From NCBI GenBank assembly GCA_904397865.1, contig CAJFOS010000014.1, forward strand, positions 1 to 64,000: DNA of 64,000 nt. The letters run 5' to 3'. Below, piece after piece: positions 32,460 to 41,332 of the stretch (position 1 is its first letter; every line of letters begins with the position of its first letter). The DNA is from Candidatus Allochristensenella caecavium. GTDB lineage: Bacteria > Bacillota > Clostridia > Christensenellales > QAND01. The notes beneath the pieces were generated by a model, which was given only the letters and a program-made list of their open reading frames with translations, searched no databases and was not told the origin of the DNA. Made by a program: the position numbers and the translations under genes.

Positions 32460-33641
32460 ATGGAACAGCAATTTTCGGTTTTGCATACGCCGCAATTTGT
32501 TACGGGACGCGGTTCGATTTCCTTTTTTGCAACGCTGGGCAAAAAGCGGATTGGCGTAATTCGCGGCGGACGCAGCCTGAACGATGAATTGAAAGCTAAA
32601 ATTGAAAAACTGGCAGCGGAATCGGGGGCGGAAGTCAAATATCTGGCGCAGATTCGCAATGAGCCGTACATTGAAGATATTTTTAAAAACATGGATGAAA
32701 TCCGTGCGTTTGAACCGGATATGATTCTGGCCATTGGCGGCGGCAGTGTGTTGGATACCGCCAAGGCGATTCATTTGTTCTATGAGAATCCGGAAATGAA
32801 ATTTGAAGATGCGTTGATTCCGTATACACTGCCAGCGCTGGGGAAAAAAGCGGTGCATGTTTCCGTGCCGACGACGAGTGGAACTGGTTCGGAAACGACA
32901 TCGGTTGCGGTGTTTATTGACCCGGAGACCAAAATTAAAAAACTGTTGATGGACAATAAGTTGATACCGCATTATGCGATTTTGGATGCAGACACGACGG
33001 ATTCGCTGCCAGCATCGATTACCACCAACACGGGGATGGACGCATTGACGCACGCCATTGAAGCGAGCGTAGCCAAAAATGCTTCCGCAATGACGCGCGC
33101 GATTGCATTGGAAGCAGCGATTGATATTTTGGAGAATTTGGAAACTTCGGCTTCGAACACGGCGGAGCCGGAAGCAAAAAAAGCGGCGCGCGAAGCCGTA
33201 CATATTGCTTCAGCGATGGCGGGAACGGCAATTACGAATTCGTGCACGGGCCTTGCACATTCCTATGACCATCCGGGCCCGGCCTTTAATTTGCCGCACG
33301 GCATGGTATGCGGCATCATGTTGCCGTACACGATGGGACTTGTAGGGCCGCAGCCTGCTTATGCAGCGTTGGCCAAACGTTTGGGCTATACGGGCAACCA
33401 GACCGAACTGTCGCAGAAACTGGTGGAACACTTGTTTGCTCTTGCAGAGCGCCTGGATTTGAAAACATCCATGCAGGCCATGGGAATTGATGAAACGGAG
33501 TATATGGCCAATGTGGAACGCTGGGCGGAAGGTTCGCTTTCGGCCTTTGCGACACAGATGTCTCCGGCGGAAATGACCACGGAACGCGGTGTACAGATGT
33601 ACAAAGATATCTACTATGGCAATCGCCCGGTAATGAAATAA
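32460..33641 (+). CDS. Iron-containing alcohol dehydrogenase
   Basis: 393 residues of the group III ADH family. The NAD(P) region includes AIGGGSVLDTAKA, and PTTSGTGSETTSVAVF follows. The metal ligands lie in DALTHAIEA and GLAHSYDHPGPAFNLPHGM. It should reduce an aldehyde to an alcohol (ethanol, butanol, lactaldehyde or similar) to reoxidise NAD(P)H during fermentation; the substrate is not assignable. The ATG at 32460 is 7 nt after AAGGAGG; an upstream in-frame ATG (32439) would put that site inside the gene. Strong promoter and terminator frame it as a single-gene unit. Confidence 0.92.
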   Translation: MEQQFSVLHTPQFVTGRGSISFFATLGKKRIGVIRGGRSLNDELKAKIEKLAAESGAEVKYLAQIRNEPYIEDIFKNMDEIRAFEPDMILAIGGGSVLDTAKAIHLFYENPEMKFEDALIPYTLPALGKKAVHVSVPTTSGTGSETTSVAVFIDPETKIKKLLMDNKLIPHYAILDADTTDSLPASITTNTGMDALTHAIEASVAKNASAMTRAIALEAAIDILENLETSASNTAEPEAKKAAREAVHIASAMAGTAITNSCTGLAHSYDHPGPAFNLPHGMVCGIMLPYTMGLVGPQPAYAALAKRLGYTGNQTELSQKLVEHLFALAERLDLKTSMQAMGIDETEYMANVERWAEGSLSAFATQMSPAEMTTERGVQMYKDIYYGNRPVMK

Positions 33642-33650
33642 GCTTGCGCA

Positions 33651-33677
33651 AAAGAGGCCGTACGGCCTCTTTTTTTG
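33651..33677 (+). terminator. Terminator of the alcohol dehydrogenase gene
   Basis: Palindrome GAGGCCGTACGGCCTC (33654-33669) with A flank and a run of seven to eight T, 10 nt past the stop. Confidence 0.9.
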
Positions 33678-34033
33678 TACATGGAGAAACAGAAGTTGAG
33701 AAAATGAGACCGGTTGAAAACAAAGGAATATCAGGAGATTGTGCCTGAGGAAAGGAAGTGTCGGGAGTGGGCCGGCATACAAATACGCAATAGCTGGTGG
33801 TATAGTAGTATATTGGTCCAAGAAGATATGTTTGAAAGATGGAAAACCCCGATTCCCGGAGAAACGACTTGTCCATTTATTTATTCCGCACCTGTTACTG
33901 AAAAAGTAAAGGAATGAGAAAATAAAAAAGCGATTTGCAGCAGGCAGCCCAAGCCGGGCAGGATGATTGTGTCCATCCGATGTACCGCACCGGTTTTGAA
34001 ATATGAATGAGCCTGCTGCTGGCAGGGAAAATC

Positions 34034-34064
34034 AAAAAAGGCGAAGCAATGCTTCGCCTTTTTT
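34034..34064 (-). terminator. Terminator of the nfnBA operon
   Basis: A 15-bp perfect stem (34034-34048 with 34050-34064) with A and T flanks, just past the stop at 34073. Confidence 0.9.
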
Positions 34065-34072
34065 GCGTGTTA

Positions 34073-35476
34073 TTACGCATGTTTTTCCTGTAAATACTTA
34101 TCCATGGCAGCCGCAGCAGTTTTGCCTGCACCCATTGCCAGGATGACCGTAGCCGCGCCAGTAACGGCGTCGCCGCCGGCATACACGCCGGGAAGATTGG
34201 TTGCGCCGGTTTCCTCATCGACAATAATGCCGCCCCAGGGCTGTGTTGCCAATCCATCGGTAGTGGATTTGATGAGAGGGTTCGGGGAAGTGCCAATCGC
34301 CATGATGACCGTCTGTACATCCATGCGATGTTCGCTGCCTTCCTTCGGTACCGGACGACGGCGGCCGGACGCATCGGGTTCGCCGAGCTCCATATCGATA
34401 ACATCCATACCGACAACATTGCCGTTTTCATCGCCAACAATGCGGGTGGGGTTGCAGAGAAGTTTGAATTCAATGCCTTCTTCCATCGCATGATGAACTT
34501 CTTCACGGCGGGCTGGTAGCTCTTCCAGGCTGCGGCGATAGACGATATAGACGTGTTCGGCGCCCAGACGCATTGCACAGCGTGCCGCGTCCATTGCGAC
34601 GTTACCGCCGCCAACGACCGCTACGTTCTTACCGACGCGCAACGGCGTATCCACTTCAGGGAATTTGTAGGCGCCCATGAGATTGAAACGGGTCAGGAAT
34701 TCGTTGGCCGAGAACACTTCGTTCAGGCCGGTTCCTTCAATCTTCATAAACTGCGGCAACCCTGCACCGGAACCGATGAACACCGCTTCAAATCCTTCTT
34801 CTTCCATCAATTCCTGCACGCGGATACTGCGACCGACCACCATGTTGCGTTCAATCTTCACGCCCATGGAGGCAAGGGAATCGATTTCTTCGCGTACAAG
34901 TGCCTTGGGCAAACGGAATTCCGGAATGCCATACACCAATACGCCGCCTGCCAAGTGCAGTGCTTCGAAAATGGTGACGTCATAACCGCGCTTGGCCAAG
35001 TCACCTGCACAAGTCAAGCCAGCAGGGCCGCTGCCGATAACGGCCACTTTGATTCCGTTCTTCTGGATATCGGCCTTTTTGGTGTGCAGACCTTTTTGCA
35101 TGGCGCGGTCTGCTACATAGCGCTCTAACCGGCCGATGCCAACCGGTTCGCCTTTGATGCCGCGTACACATTTGCCTTCGCACTGATTTTCCTGCGGGCA
35201 AACACGTCCACAGACAGCGGGCAAGGCACTGGTTTCGCGGATGATTTCGTAAGCGCCGTCTTCATCGCCTTCCGCAAGCGCGTGGATGAAGGCCGGAATA
35301 TTGACCGCCACCGGGCAGCCTTTACGGCATGGTGCATTTTTGCAATTTAGGCAACGCTGTGCTTCTTCCTGCGCCTGTTCGGGCGTGTACATCTGCGTTA
35401 CTTCTAAAAAATTGTGGGCGCGTACTTTCGGGTCCTGTTCCGGCGCCGGCGTCTTTTTGGGATTCATGTTAGGCAT
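34073..35476 (-). CDS. nfnB: NADP-binding large subunit of electron-bifurcating transhydrogenase (NfnB / GltD-like)
   Basis: 467 residues. The N-terminus carries two [4Fe-4S] cysteine sets (CLNCKNAPCRKGCP, and CGRVCPQENQCEGKCVRG). An FAD-binding GSGPAGLTCAGDLAKRGYDV and an NADP-binding VVGGGNVAMDAARCAMRLGA follow, and a second FAD contact GGDAVTGAATVILAMGAGK ends it. This is the glutamate-synthase small-subunit fold, but pairing with the NfnA gene points to NfnB. The complex couples reduced ferredoxin plus NADH to NADP reduction (or the reverse). It overlaps nfnA by 8 nt, so translation is coupled. Confidence 0.88.
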   Translation of the reverse strand: MPNMNPKKTPAPEQDPKVRAHNFLEVTQMYTPEQAQEEAQRCLNCKNAPCRKGCPVAVNIPAFIHALAEGDEDGAYEIIRETSALPAVCGRVCPQENQCEGKCVRGIKGEPVGIGRLERYVADRAMQKGLHTKKADIQKNGIKVAVIGSGPAGLTCAGDLAKRGYDVTIFEALHLAGGVLVYGIPEFRLPKALVREEIDSLASMGVKIERNMVVGRSIRVQELMEEEGFEAVFIGSGAGLPQFMKIEGTGLNEVFSANEFLTRFNLMGAYKFPEVDTPLRVGKNVAVVGGGNVAMDAARCAMRLGAEHVYIVYRRSLEELPARREEVHHAMEEGIEFKLLCNPTRIVGDENGNVVGMDVIDMELGEPDASGRRRPVPKEGSEHRMDVQTVIMAIGTSPNPLIKSTTDGLATQPWGGIIVDEETGATNLPGVYAGGDAVTGAATVILAMGAGKTAAAAMDKYLQEKHA

Positions 35477-36350
35477 GGGTACGAACCTCCCCCGTCAAGT
35501 TACAAATATGCGCTTCTTTTTTCTTGGTTTCTTCGTCTTTGTAAACTTTGGAACGGCGAATTGCTTCGTCGAAATCGACCAAGTGACCATCAAAATCCGG
35601 GCCATCGACACACGCGAATTTCATTTCGCCACCCACCGATACACGGCAGCCGCCGCACATACCGGTGCCATCAATCATAATGGGGTTCATGGAAACGATG
35701 GTTTTGATGTTGTACGGGCGGGTAACGTCACATGCGGCTTTCATCATCGGCATCGGGCCGATAGCAATGACAGCGTCGTAATTGCGCCCTGCTTTAATTT
35801 GTTCTTCCAATGCGGCGGTGACGAACCCCTTATGGCCGTTGCTTCCGTCGTCCGTCATGACGATGAGGTTCGAACAGGCTTCCTTCATCTCATCCATCAG
35901 AATCATCAGACCGGTGTTGCGGAACCCGACAATCAAATCCACTTCAATGCCGCTTTCGTGCGCCGCCTTGGCCTGCGGATATGCAATCGCAACGCCTAGG
36001 CCGCCGCCGACAACAGCAATGCGTTTATAGCCTTCCAATTCGCTCGGACGTCCCAGCGGACCTACGAAGTCCACCAGGGAATCTCCTTCATTCAATTCAC
36101 CTAGGGCCATGGTGGTAGCACCAATCATCTGGAAGATGATGGTCACCGTTCCAGCTTCACGGTCATAACCGCCGATGGTCAGAGGAATACGTTCTCCATT
36201 TTCGCTAACACGCAGGATGATGAATTGGCCGGGCTGCGCATGCTTGGCGACAGCGGGGGCCTCGATGTCCATCCAGACAGTGTTTTCATTGAGTACCCGT
36301 TTTTTTACGATACGATACACGCGGACACCTGCTTTCTTATTGATGTTCAT
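35469..36350 (-). CDS. nfnA: FAD/NAD and [2Fe-2S] small subunit of electron-bifurcating transhydrogenase (NfnA)
   Basis: 293 residues. A ferredoxin-reductase-like FAD domain (PGQFIILRVSENGERIPLTIGGYD), a nucleotide domain (VVGGGLGVAIAYPQAKA) and a C-terminal [2Fe-2S] motif (GTGMCGGCRVSVGGEMKFAC) match NfnA/SudB rather than PyrK. With nfnB it balances NADH, NADPH and ferredoxin in anaerobes. No dihydroorotate dehydrogenase gene is nearby, which supports this reading. The ATG has no good SD site within a leader of about 27 nt. Confidence 0.88.
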   Translation of the reverse strand: MNINKKAGVRVYRIVKKRVLNENTVWMDIEAPAVAKHAQPGQFIILRVSENGERIPLTIGGYDREAGTVTIIFQMIGATTMALGELNEGDSLVDFVGPLGRPSELEGYKRIAVVGGGLGVAIAYPQAKAAHESGIEVDLIVGFRNTGLMILMDEMKEACSNLIVMTDDGSNGHKGFVTAALEEQIKAGRNYDAVIAIGPMPMMKAACDVTRPYNIKTIVSMNPIMIDGTGMCGGCRVSVGGEMKFACVDGPDFDGHLVDFDEAIRRSKVYKDEETKKKEAHICNLTGEVRTHA

Positions 36351-36383
36351 AATATAGATTTATGAAAAACCATATGATAGCTT

Positions 36384-36412
36384 AGTATAAAACGGAATGC
36401 GGCCGGGGTCAA
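36384..36412 (-). promoter_or_regulatory. Promoter of nfnA-nfnB
   Basis: On the minus strand TTGACC (36412-36407), 17-nt spacer, TATACT (36389-36384). Confidence 0.7.
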
Positions 36413-36549
36413 CTGACAAACGCCATCGTTTTGCACGAAACGAGTGAAAATTGTTTCCATGGTAAGGCATGGAACACATATGAAACAATGAGTAAGAAGT
36501 GCGCGGCCCCCATATCAATGGGGGAAGAGGAGAAACGCGGAAACGATGG

Positions 36550-36578
36550 TTGGATTTTTTTTAGCGGCAAGGTATAAT
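36550..36578 (+). promoter_or_regulatory. Promoter of alr
   Basis: TTGGAT (36550-36555), 17-nt spacer, TATAAT (36573-36578), about 65 nt ahead of the alr start. Confidence 0.6.
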
Positions 36579-36649
36579 AAACAATCATGGATAGGACGAT
36601 GAAAGAAAAGCAAACAGCCCGTCCATAGCGGCGGAAGGAGTTAAGAATT

Positions 36650-37756
36650 TTGAGAGCAACGAAGGCAATTGTCCATTTGCAGGCAGTTGCACATAATATA
36701 CGCCAATTGCAACGACATGCGCCGCACGCGCAGTTTATGGCAGTTGTCAAGGCGGATGGATATGGTCATGGAGCGTATGAAGTGGCACAGATTGCCCTTG
36801 CGACAGGCGCCACCTTCTTGGGAGTGGCGACGGCGGAGGAGGGAGTTGTGCTGCGCCGGCAGGGAATCAAAGCCCCTATTTTGGTGATTGGTGCGTTGAG
36901 CCCGGCGGATTGTGCGGCGTGTGTGCCGTATGATATCAGCACGGCGGTATTCAGCGCGGCACAGATTGAAGCTATGCAGGCGATGAGTGAAAAAACAGGT
37001 GTGCCGGCGCATGTGCATATCAAGATAGACAGCGGCTTTCATCGCATTGGTGTGACGCCGGAGGAAGTGGATTTGTTGCTGGCTGTGCTGGTGCGCTGTC
37101 CACTGGTGCATGTGGAAGGAATGTTTGCGCATTTTGCCACGGCAGATTGTGCAGATGATTCATTTGTGCACGTCCAGATGGAACGTTTTAAACTTGCAGA
37201 ACAGGCGGTGCGTGCCGCTGGCCATCGCCCGATAGTGCATGTCTGTAACAGCGCGGCAATGATACGGTATCCGGAGCTGGCCTGCGATATGGTACGTGGC
37301 GGGATTCTGATGTATGGTTGTATGCCATCGGCGGAAATGCATGTGGACGATGAATTGAGACCGGCGCTCAGCTGGCAGACGGAAGTCGTCGCCCTGCGGA
37401 ATATTGCAGAGGGGGAAAGTGTAGGATATGGGCGCACGTTTATTGCGCAAAAACCTACACGAGTAGCCACACTGCCGGTTGGTTATGCCGATGGATATGC
37501 GCGCACCCTAAGCAATAAGGGGCAGGTGCTTATCGGCGGGAAACGGTGCCCGGTCATCGGTCGGGTGTGTATGGACCAGACGATGGTTGACGTTACCGAT
37601 GTACCGCAGGTGCAGATAGGTGATACGGCCGTGTTGATTGGTCAACAGGGGAGCGAACGGATTACAGCGGATGAAATGGGCCAGTGGAGAGGCACAATAG
37701 GCTATGAAGTACTGGTGGACATTGGCAAACGCGTACCAAGGGAGTATGAGCGATGA
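36650..37756 (+). CDS. alr: Alanine racemase
   Basis: 368 residues. The PLP lysine lies in AVVKADGYGHGAYE (about residues 33-46). HIKIDSGFHRIG, GGILMYG, GYADGYART and CMDQTMVDVT follow in the usual order. It makes D-alanine for peptidoglycan. The start is TTG at 36650, 9 nt after AAGGAG; no ATG fits. Its end overlaps the fthC start by 4 nt (ATGA), so the two are coupled. Confidence 0.95.
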   Translation: MRATKAIVHLQAVAHNIRQLQRHAPHAQFMAVVKADGYGHGAYEVAQIALATGATFLGVATAEEGVVLRRQGIKAPILVIGALSPADCAACVPYDISTAVFSAAQIEAMQAMSEKTGVPAHVHIKIDSGFHRIGVTPEEVDLLLAVLVRCPLVHVEGMFAHFATADCADDSFVHVQMERFKLAEQAVRAAGHRPIVHVCNSAAMIRYPELACDMVRGGILMYGCMPSAEMHVDDELRPALSWQTEVVALRNIAEGESVGYGRTFIAQKPTRVATLPVGYADGYARTLSNKGQVLIGGKRCPVIGRVCMDQTMVDVTDVPQVQIGDTAVLIGQQGSERITADEMGQWRGTIGYEVLVDIGKRVPREYER

Positions 37757-38310
37757 ATGAAAAAGCAGCATTTCGCAAACAAATGCGTGCGATTCGCCGG
37801 GCGTTGAGCGATACGGAACGGACGGAGCAATCGCTTCGAGCGTGCAAACAAGCGTTTATGCTTCCACAGGTACAGCGTGCGCACATCATTATGGCATACG
37901 CGCCCATGCAGGAAGAGCTGAATGTGTGGCCGTTGTTGCACGCACTGTCCCAGGCGGATAAACAAATTGTTCTGCCGGTGGTGGAAAAAAAGGGGATGCA
38001 CGCACGCAGACTGACCCGCCAGGAACATTTACAGGCAGGCGCTTATGGCATTCTGGAACCAACGGAAGAAGAACCTATCGCGCCGGAGGCGATTGAGGTG
38101 ATATTCGTGCCGGGCGTTGCGTTTTCTAAAACGGGGGAACGCATGGGGATGGGCGCCGGCTATTATGACCGCTTTTTGCCGCAGACCAAGGCTTTTACAA
38201 TAGGCATGTGCCTATCGCAACTGCTCTGTGATGCCATTCCCACTGATGCTTATGATTGTCGAATGGATGCCGTATGCACGCCTTCCGGTGTATTTTATCG
38301 GGCGGATTGA
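37753..38310 (+). CDS. fthC: 5-formyltetrahydrofolate cyclo-ligase
   Basis: 185 residues. Features are the N-terminal basic helix (KAAFRKQMRAIRRAL) for ATP, then YAPMQEELNVWPLL, and the GVAFSKTGERMGMGAGYYDRFLPQ signature for ATP and folate. It turns 5-formyl-THF into methenyl-THF. Coupled to alr through an ATGA overlap; no shared pathway is obvious. Confidence 0.93.
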   Translation: MNEKAAFRKQMRAIRRALSDTERTEQSLRACKQAFMLPQVQRAHIIMAYAPMQEELNVWPLLHALSQADKQIVLPVVEKKGMHARRLTRQEHLQAGAYGILEPTEEEPIAPEAIEVIFVPGVAFSKTGERMGMGAGYYDRFLPQTKAFTIGMCLSQLLCDAIPTDAYDCRMDAVCTPSGVFYRAD

Positions 38311-38377
38311 AAAAAGGCGGAATTGTGACGTGAAAGGGAGAAAAGTTTATTTATCATGTAAAAAGAGCTGGCTCCTG

Positions 38378-38406
38378 TTGCATGATTTTGTCGAACATAG
38401 TACTAT
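38378..38406 (+). promoter_or_regulatory. Promoter of rsmD-coaD
   Basis: TTGCAT (38378-38383), 17-nt spacer, TACTAT (38401-38406), 25 nt before the rsmD start. The 120-nt gap after fthC supports a new transcript here. Confidence 0.55.
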
Positions 38407-38430
38407 AGGAAACGGTAGGAAGAATCCAAA

Positions 38431-38985
38431 ATGAAGATAGCTGGTGGAACAGCCCGCGGCCGTATTTTGCAGACGCCGACAGGCCGGTTGACACGGCCTA
38501 CCAGCGCTGTTGTGCGCGAAGCGGTTTTTGGCATTCTGGCGGCAAGGACACGGGATGCCTGGGTGTTGGACCTATTTGGTGGCAGCGGCGCGATAGCGTG
38601 CGAGGCTATCAGTCGGGGGGCCGCCCATGCGGTGGTCATAGATGCTGACGCGCAGGCAGTGCGCATTGCCCGACAAAATGTGTCTGCCCTGGGTATGGAA
38701 AGGCAGATAGAAGTATACCGGAACGATGCTTTTCGTGCCATGACGGTTTTACAGAAAAAGGGCGTATGTTTTGACTGGGTATATATTGACCCACCATACG
38801 CGTCCGGGTTATATGAAAAGGTGATTCAGGCGGCTTATCCTGCCGTTTGCAAGCCGGATGGAGTGCTGATTTGTGAACACGCCGCGAGCGAACCGCTGCC
38901 GGAACACGTTGGACGATGCGCCCGTGTGGATACGCGGCGTTATGGAATCCGTGCGTTGAGTCTGTATAAAGGAGCAAACGAATGA
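38431..38985 (+). CDS. rsmD: 16S rRNA (guanine(966)-N(2))-methyltransferase
   Basis: 184 residues. It begins with the family's KIAGGTARGRIL opening. The SAM loop is DLFGGSGAIACEAISRGA and the catalytic motif is VYIDPPYASGLYE. It methylates G966 of 16S rRNA. The 3' end overlaps coaD by 4 nt (ATGA), the same pairing as ylbH-coaD in Bacillus. Confidence 0.95.
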   Translation: MKIAGGTARGRILQTPTGRLTRPTSAVVREAVFGILAARTRDAWVLDLFGGSGAIACEAISRGAAHAVVIDADAQAVRIARQNVSALGMERQIEVYRNDAFRAMTVLQKKGVCFDWVYIDPPYASGLYEKVIQAAYPAVCKPDGVLICEHAASEPLPEHVGRCARVDTRRYGIRALSLYKGANE

Positions 38986-39476
38986 TTGGGATTTATCCGG
39001 GCAGTTTTGACCCGGTGACCAATGGACATATGGATATCATCGAACGTAGCAGCCGCATGGTGGACAAGCTGGTGGTGGCGGTGCTGTGCAACCGCGCTAA
39101 AAAACCGACGTTTTCCTATGAGGAGCGTGTGCGGATTTTAAAACAGTGCACAGCACACCTGGGAAACGTAGAGGTAGAGACGTTCGATGGACTGACGGTG
39201 GATTTTGCACGCCGAAAAGGGGCTCATATGATTATCCGCGGCCTGCGGGCCATTTCGGATTTTGAAAATGAGTTTTCGATGGCCAGCATGAATAAGCAGC
39301 TGGCGGATGATATTGAAACTATGTTTTTAATGACGAACACGCAATGGAGCTATCTGTCTAGCAGCATGGTGAGAGAGATTGCCGCCTATGATGGCGATAT
39401 CGAACCATTTGTCCCGGCGGCCCTGGCTCCCCAAATTAAAAAAGCGCTGCGCGCATCTTTGCAGGAGGAAAAATAA
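38982..39476 (+). CDS. coaD: Pantetheine-phosphate adenylyltransferase
   Basis: 164 residues. It is the penultimate step of coenzyme A synthesis. Features are YPGSFDPVTNGHMDIIERS with the nucleotidyltransferase TxGH-type histidine, RGLRAISDFENEFSMA, and the ISSSMVREIA-like LSSSMVREIA motif. Coupled to rsmD by overlap; the next gene starts 2 nt after the stop. Confidence 0.96.
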   Translation: MIGIYPGSFDPVTNGHMDIIERSSRMVDKLVVAVLCNRAKKPTFSYEERVRILKQCTAHLGNVEVETFDGLTVDFARRKGAHMIIRGLRAISDFENEFSMASMNKQLADDIETMFLMTNTQWSYLSSSMVREIAAYDGDIEPFVPAALAPQIKKALRASLQEEK

Positions 39477-39478
39477 AA

Positions 39479-40105
39479 ATGAATATCTACCAGCTGATTG
39501 ACCTGATGGAAGACGAACTCGAAAATAGCAAAAAGGCGCTCTTTGGACCGATGCGCAAAGTGGACCCGGACCAGATGCTGGAGATTTTGGACGAGATGCG
39601 TGAGAGCTTGCCTGAGGAAGTGCAGGAAGGCGAAATGATTCGCCGAGAAAAGGACCGCATTTTGGGCGAAGCGCAGGAGGATGCAGACCATTTGGCCGCT
39701 ACTTCGCAGAAAGAGGCGGATGAGTTGCTGACCAATGCCCGCCGTGATTCGGAGCAAATGCTGACCAGTGCGCGCAACGAATCCGAACAGATGATGGCGC
39801 GGGCACAGCAAGATACGGAGCGAATGATTAGCAGCGCCCATCAGCAAGCGGAACGTATTATCCAGGAAGCAAATGACCGCGCTGAAGAGCTGGTGGCGGA
39901 CCATACCATTACGCAGACGGCAACCGACCGCGCCAACGAAATGATGGCCAACGCCCAGCGCAACGCGCGTGAGGTGCGCGCCGGTGCGAAGGCGTATGCG
40001 GAAGATGTGCTGATTGATGTGGAAACCTACCTGTCCGACTATTTAGAGATGGTGCGGAAGAACCGTGAATCGCTTTCGGCAAAACAGCCGCGTGTACAGG
40101 GATAA
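39479..40105 (+). CDS. Coiled-coil protein of unknown function next to coaD
   Basis: 208 residues, no membrane segment or catalytic motif. A short N-terminal helical region (IYQLIDLMEDELENS) is followed from about residue 55 by a long, regular, alanine- and glutamate-rich helix with repeats of the form SEQMLTSARNESEQMM. This resembles DivIVA-like or ATP-synthase b-subunit-like stalks. It starts 2 nt after coaD, so it is co-transcribed, and it stands where ylbJ follows coaD directly in Bacillus. A role in cell-envelope or division scaffolding is a guess from shape only. Confidence 0.82.
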   Translation: MNIYQLIDLMEDELENSKKALFGPMRKVDPDQMLEILDEMRESLPEEVQEGEMIRREKDRILGEAQEDADHLAATSQKEADELLTNARRDSEQMLTSARNESEQMMARAQQDTERMISSAHQQAERIIQEANDRAEELVADHTITQTATDRANEMMANAQRNAREVRAGAKAYAEDVLIDVETYLSDYLEMVRKNRESLSAKQPRVQG

Positions 40106-40114
40106 AACAAGAGG

Positions 40115-40145
40115 AAAACGCCGTGTGTTTATGCATGGCGTTTTT
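40115..40145. terminator. Bidirectional terminator between coiled-coil gene and ylbJ
   Basis: An 11-bp stem with one G-T pair (40115-40125 with 40134-40144) and T run. Its right arm lies inside the last codons of ylbJ, whose stop falls in the loop. Confidence 0.8.
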
Positions 40146-41280
40146 GTTTTATCCGCTTGTTCCAGCGGCCGGTGAACACAATCATGCCCAGCCCCAATAG
40201 CAAAAGAGCACCGGCGCCGATGAGGAACAGCAGTGTTTGTGCGGCAAGAATGCCGGAAAAATGCGGCGTGAACGCACCGAAGGTGGGGGTGGTTCTTGGC
40301 GCGAAAAATGGCAGAGCGATACTACAAAGCGCAAATGCGCTTATGCCTTGGATTGTTTTATAAAGAATCAAGCGGGACAGGCGCAGGTTGCACTGTGAGG
40401 CAAACAGATAGTTTTGTGCGATGATGCAAGCCCCGCCGAAGGAGAACAGAAAAGCGAGAAAAGGGAGAAGCTGGACGATTGGTACATCCGCAGCGCTCAG
40501 GATGGAACATCCTGTAGTCAGTTCCAGGCATCCGACAATCAGCCCGGGGGCTAGGTCGCCGGAAAAGCCGACGGCTTGAAGAGGAACAGCCAACAATCGG
40601 CCAAGCAGCGGGAGAATGCCGCAGGAGGAGAGCACTTCGCTGAGGGTACAGAAAAAAAGAATAAATGCACCTACTCCCCAGAGTGCTTGGGCGGAATCCC
40701 GGATGGATTCTACGAAGATGCGGGCTAGCGGTTCGTCATGGGCTTGTTTGAGAAGCTGCGGACGAGGTGCCTGGTACGGCGTTAGTAAGCGAGCACATTG
40801 GCAAGTGAACATGGCGGAAAGAAGATGGCAGGCAAGCAACAGTGGGCCCAATTCCGGATAGCCGAGCATACCTGCACACACAGCGGACAAAATGAAAGAG
40901 GGACCGGCTGTCGAAGAAAGTGCCAGGGTGCGTTCTGCCTGGGAGGCGGAAAGAAATCCCTGCTGATATAGTTCGCTTGTGATGCGTGCCCCGTTGGGAT
41001 ATCCGCTGATGGCGGACATGACAAACGGCAGTGCGCTTACCCCGCCCAAGCCGAACAATGGCCGCATGATGGGCTGTAGGGCGCGGGCAATCCAATGTGC
41101 GCCGCCACAGCGCACAAGCATGGATGTGCCGGCAAAAAAGGGAAGCAGAGCCGGCAGTACGGAAAACAGGAACGCAGAAAGGCCTTCCTGCGCACCTTGC
41201 AGCGCCGCCGTCGGAAAAGCAAGGATGCATAGGATAAACAAACATGTTAAAATAAAGAAAATGAGTTTGCGTGCTTGCAA
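40129..41280 (-). CDS. ylbJ: YlbJ-like sporulation integral membrane protein
   Basis: 383 residues with about nine hydrophobic segments and nucleoside-transporter-type gate motifs: SVLPALLPFFAGTSMLV and SAISGYPNGARITSELY near the N-terminus, then LELTTGCSIL in the second half. YlbJ and related SpoVV/SpoIVFB-era proteins are found in spore formers and act in spore coat/cortex development, perhaps moving dipicolinate; that role is from family knowledge. The start is TTG at 41280, 7 nt after GGAGG. Position between coaD and the patatin gene matches Bacillus, but the orientation is reversed. Confidence 0.88.
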   Translation of the reverse strand: MQARKLIFFILTCLFILCILAFPTAALQGAQEGLSAFLFSVLPALLPFFAGTSMLVRCGGAHWIARALQPIMRPLFGLGGVSALPFVMSAISGYPNGARITSELYQQGFLSASQAERTLALSSTAGPSFILSAVCAGMLGYPELGPLLLACHLLSAMFTCQCARLLTPYQAPRPQLLKQAHDEPLARIFVESIRDSAQALWGVGAFILFFCTLSEVLSSCGILPLLGRLLAVPLQAVGFSGDLAPGLIVGCLELTTGCSILSAADVPIVQLLPFLAFLFSFGGACIIAQNYLFASQCNLRLSRLILYKTIQGISAFALCSIALPFFAPRTTPTFGAFTPHFSGILAAQTLLFLIGAGALLLLGLGMIVFTGRWNKRIKQKRHA

Positions 41281-41332
41281 GACGGCACCTCCAAACGCTG
41301 ATATCGTTTTTTATTCGTAAGGAGCACAAACT

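Larger units (their letters stand above)
33642..34072. other. 431-nt convergent intergenic region without a convincing gene
   Basis: It holds the two terminators of the flanking genes (33651-33677 and 34034-34064). Between them is a small open frame (33714-33917, TTG start, no RBS, no known motif) that I do not accept. There is also a pair of 9-bp inverted repeats (33937-33945 and 34011-34019). On the minus strand the inner repeat is followed within a few bases by a T run, so a small RNA is possible but unsupported. Confidence 0.6.

Noticed and set aside
32190-33203. 337-codon minus-strand frame opposite the GT2-GtrA end and alcohol dehydrogenase
   Set aside because: Antisense shadow; the translation is Arg/Cys/Phe-rich and crosses two well-supported genes, a terminator and a promoter.
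33714-33917. 67-codon open frame in the convergent spacer
   Set aside because: TTG start without RBS, no family resemblance, no promoter placement; treated as noncoding.
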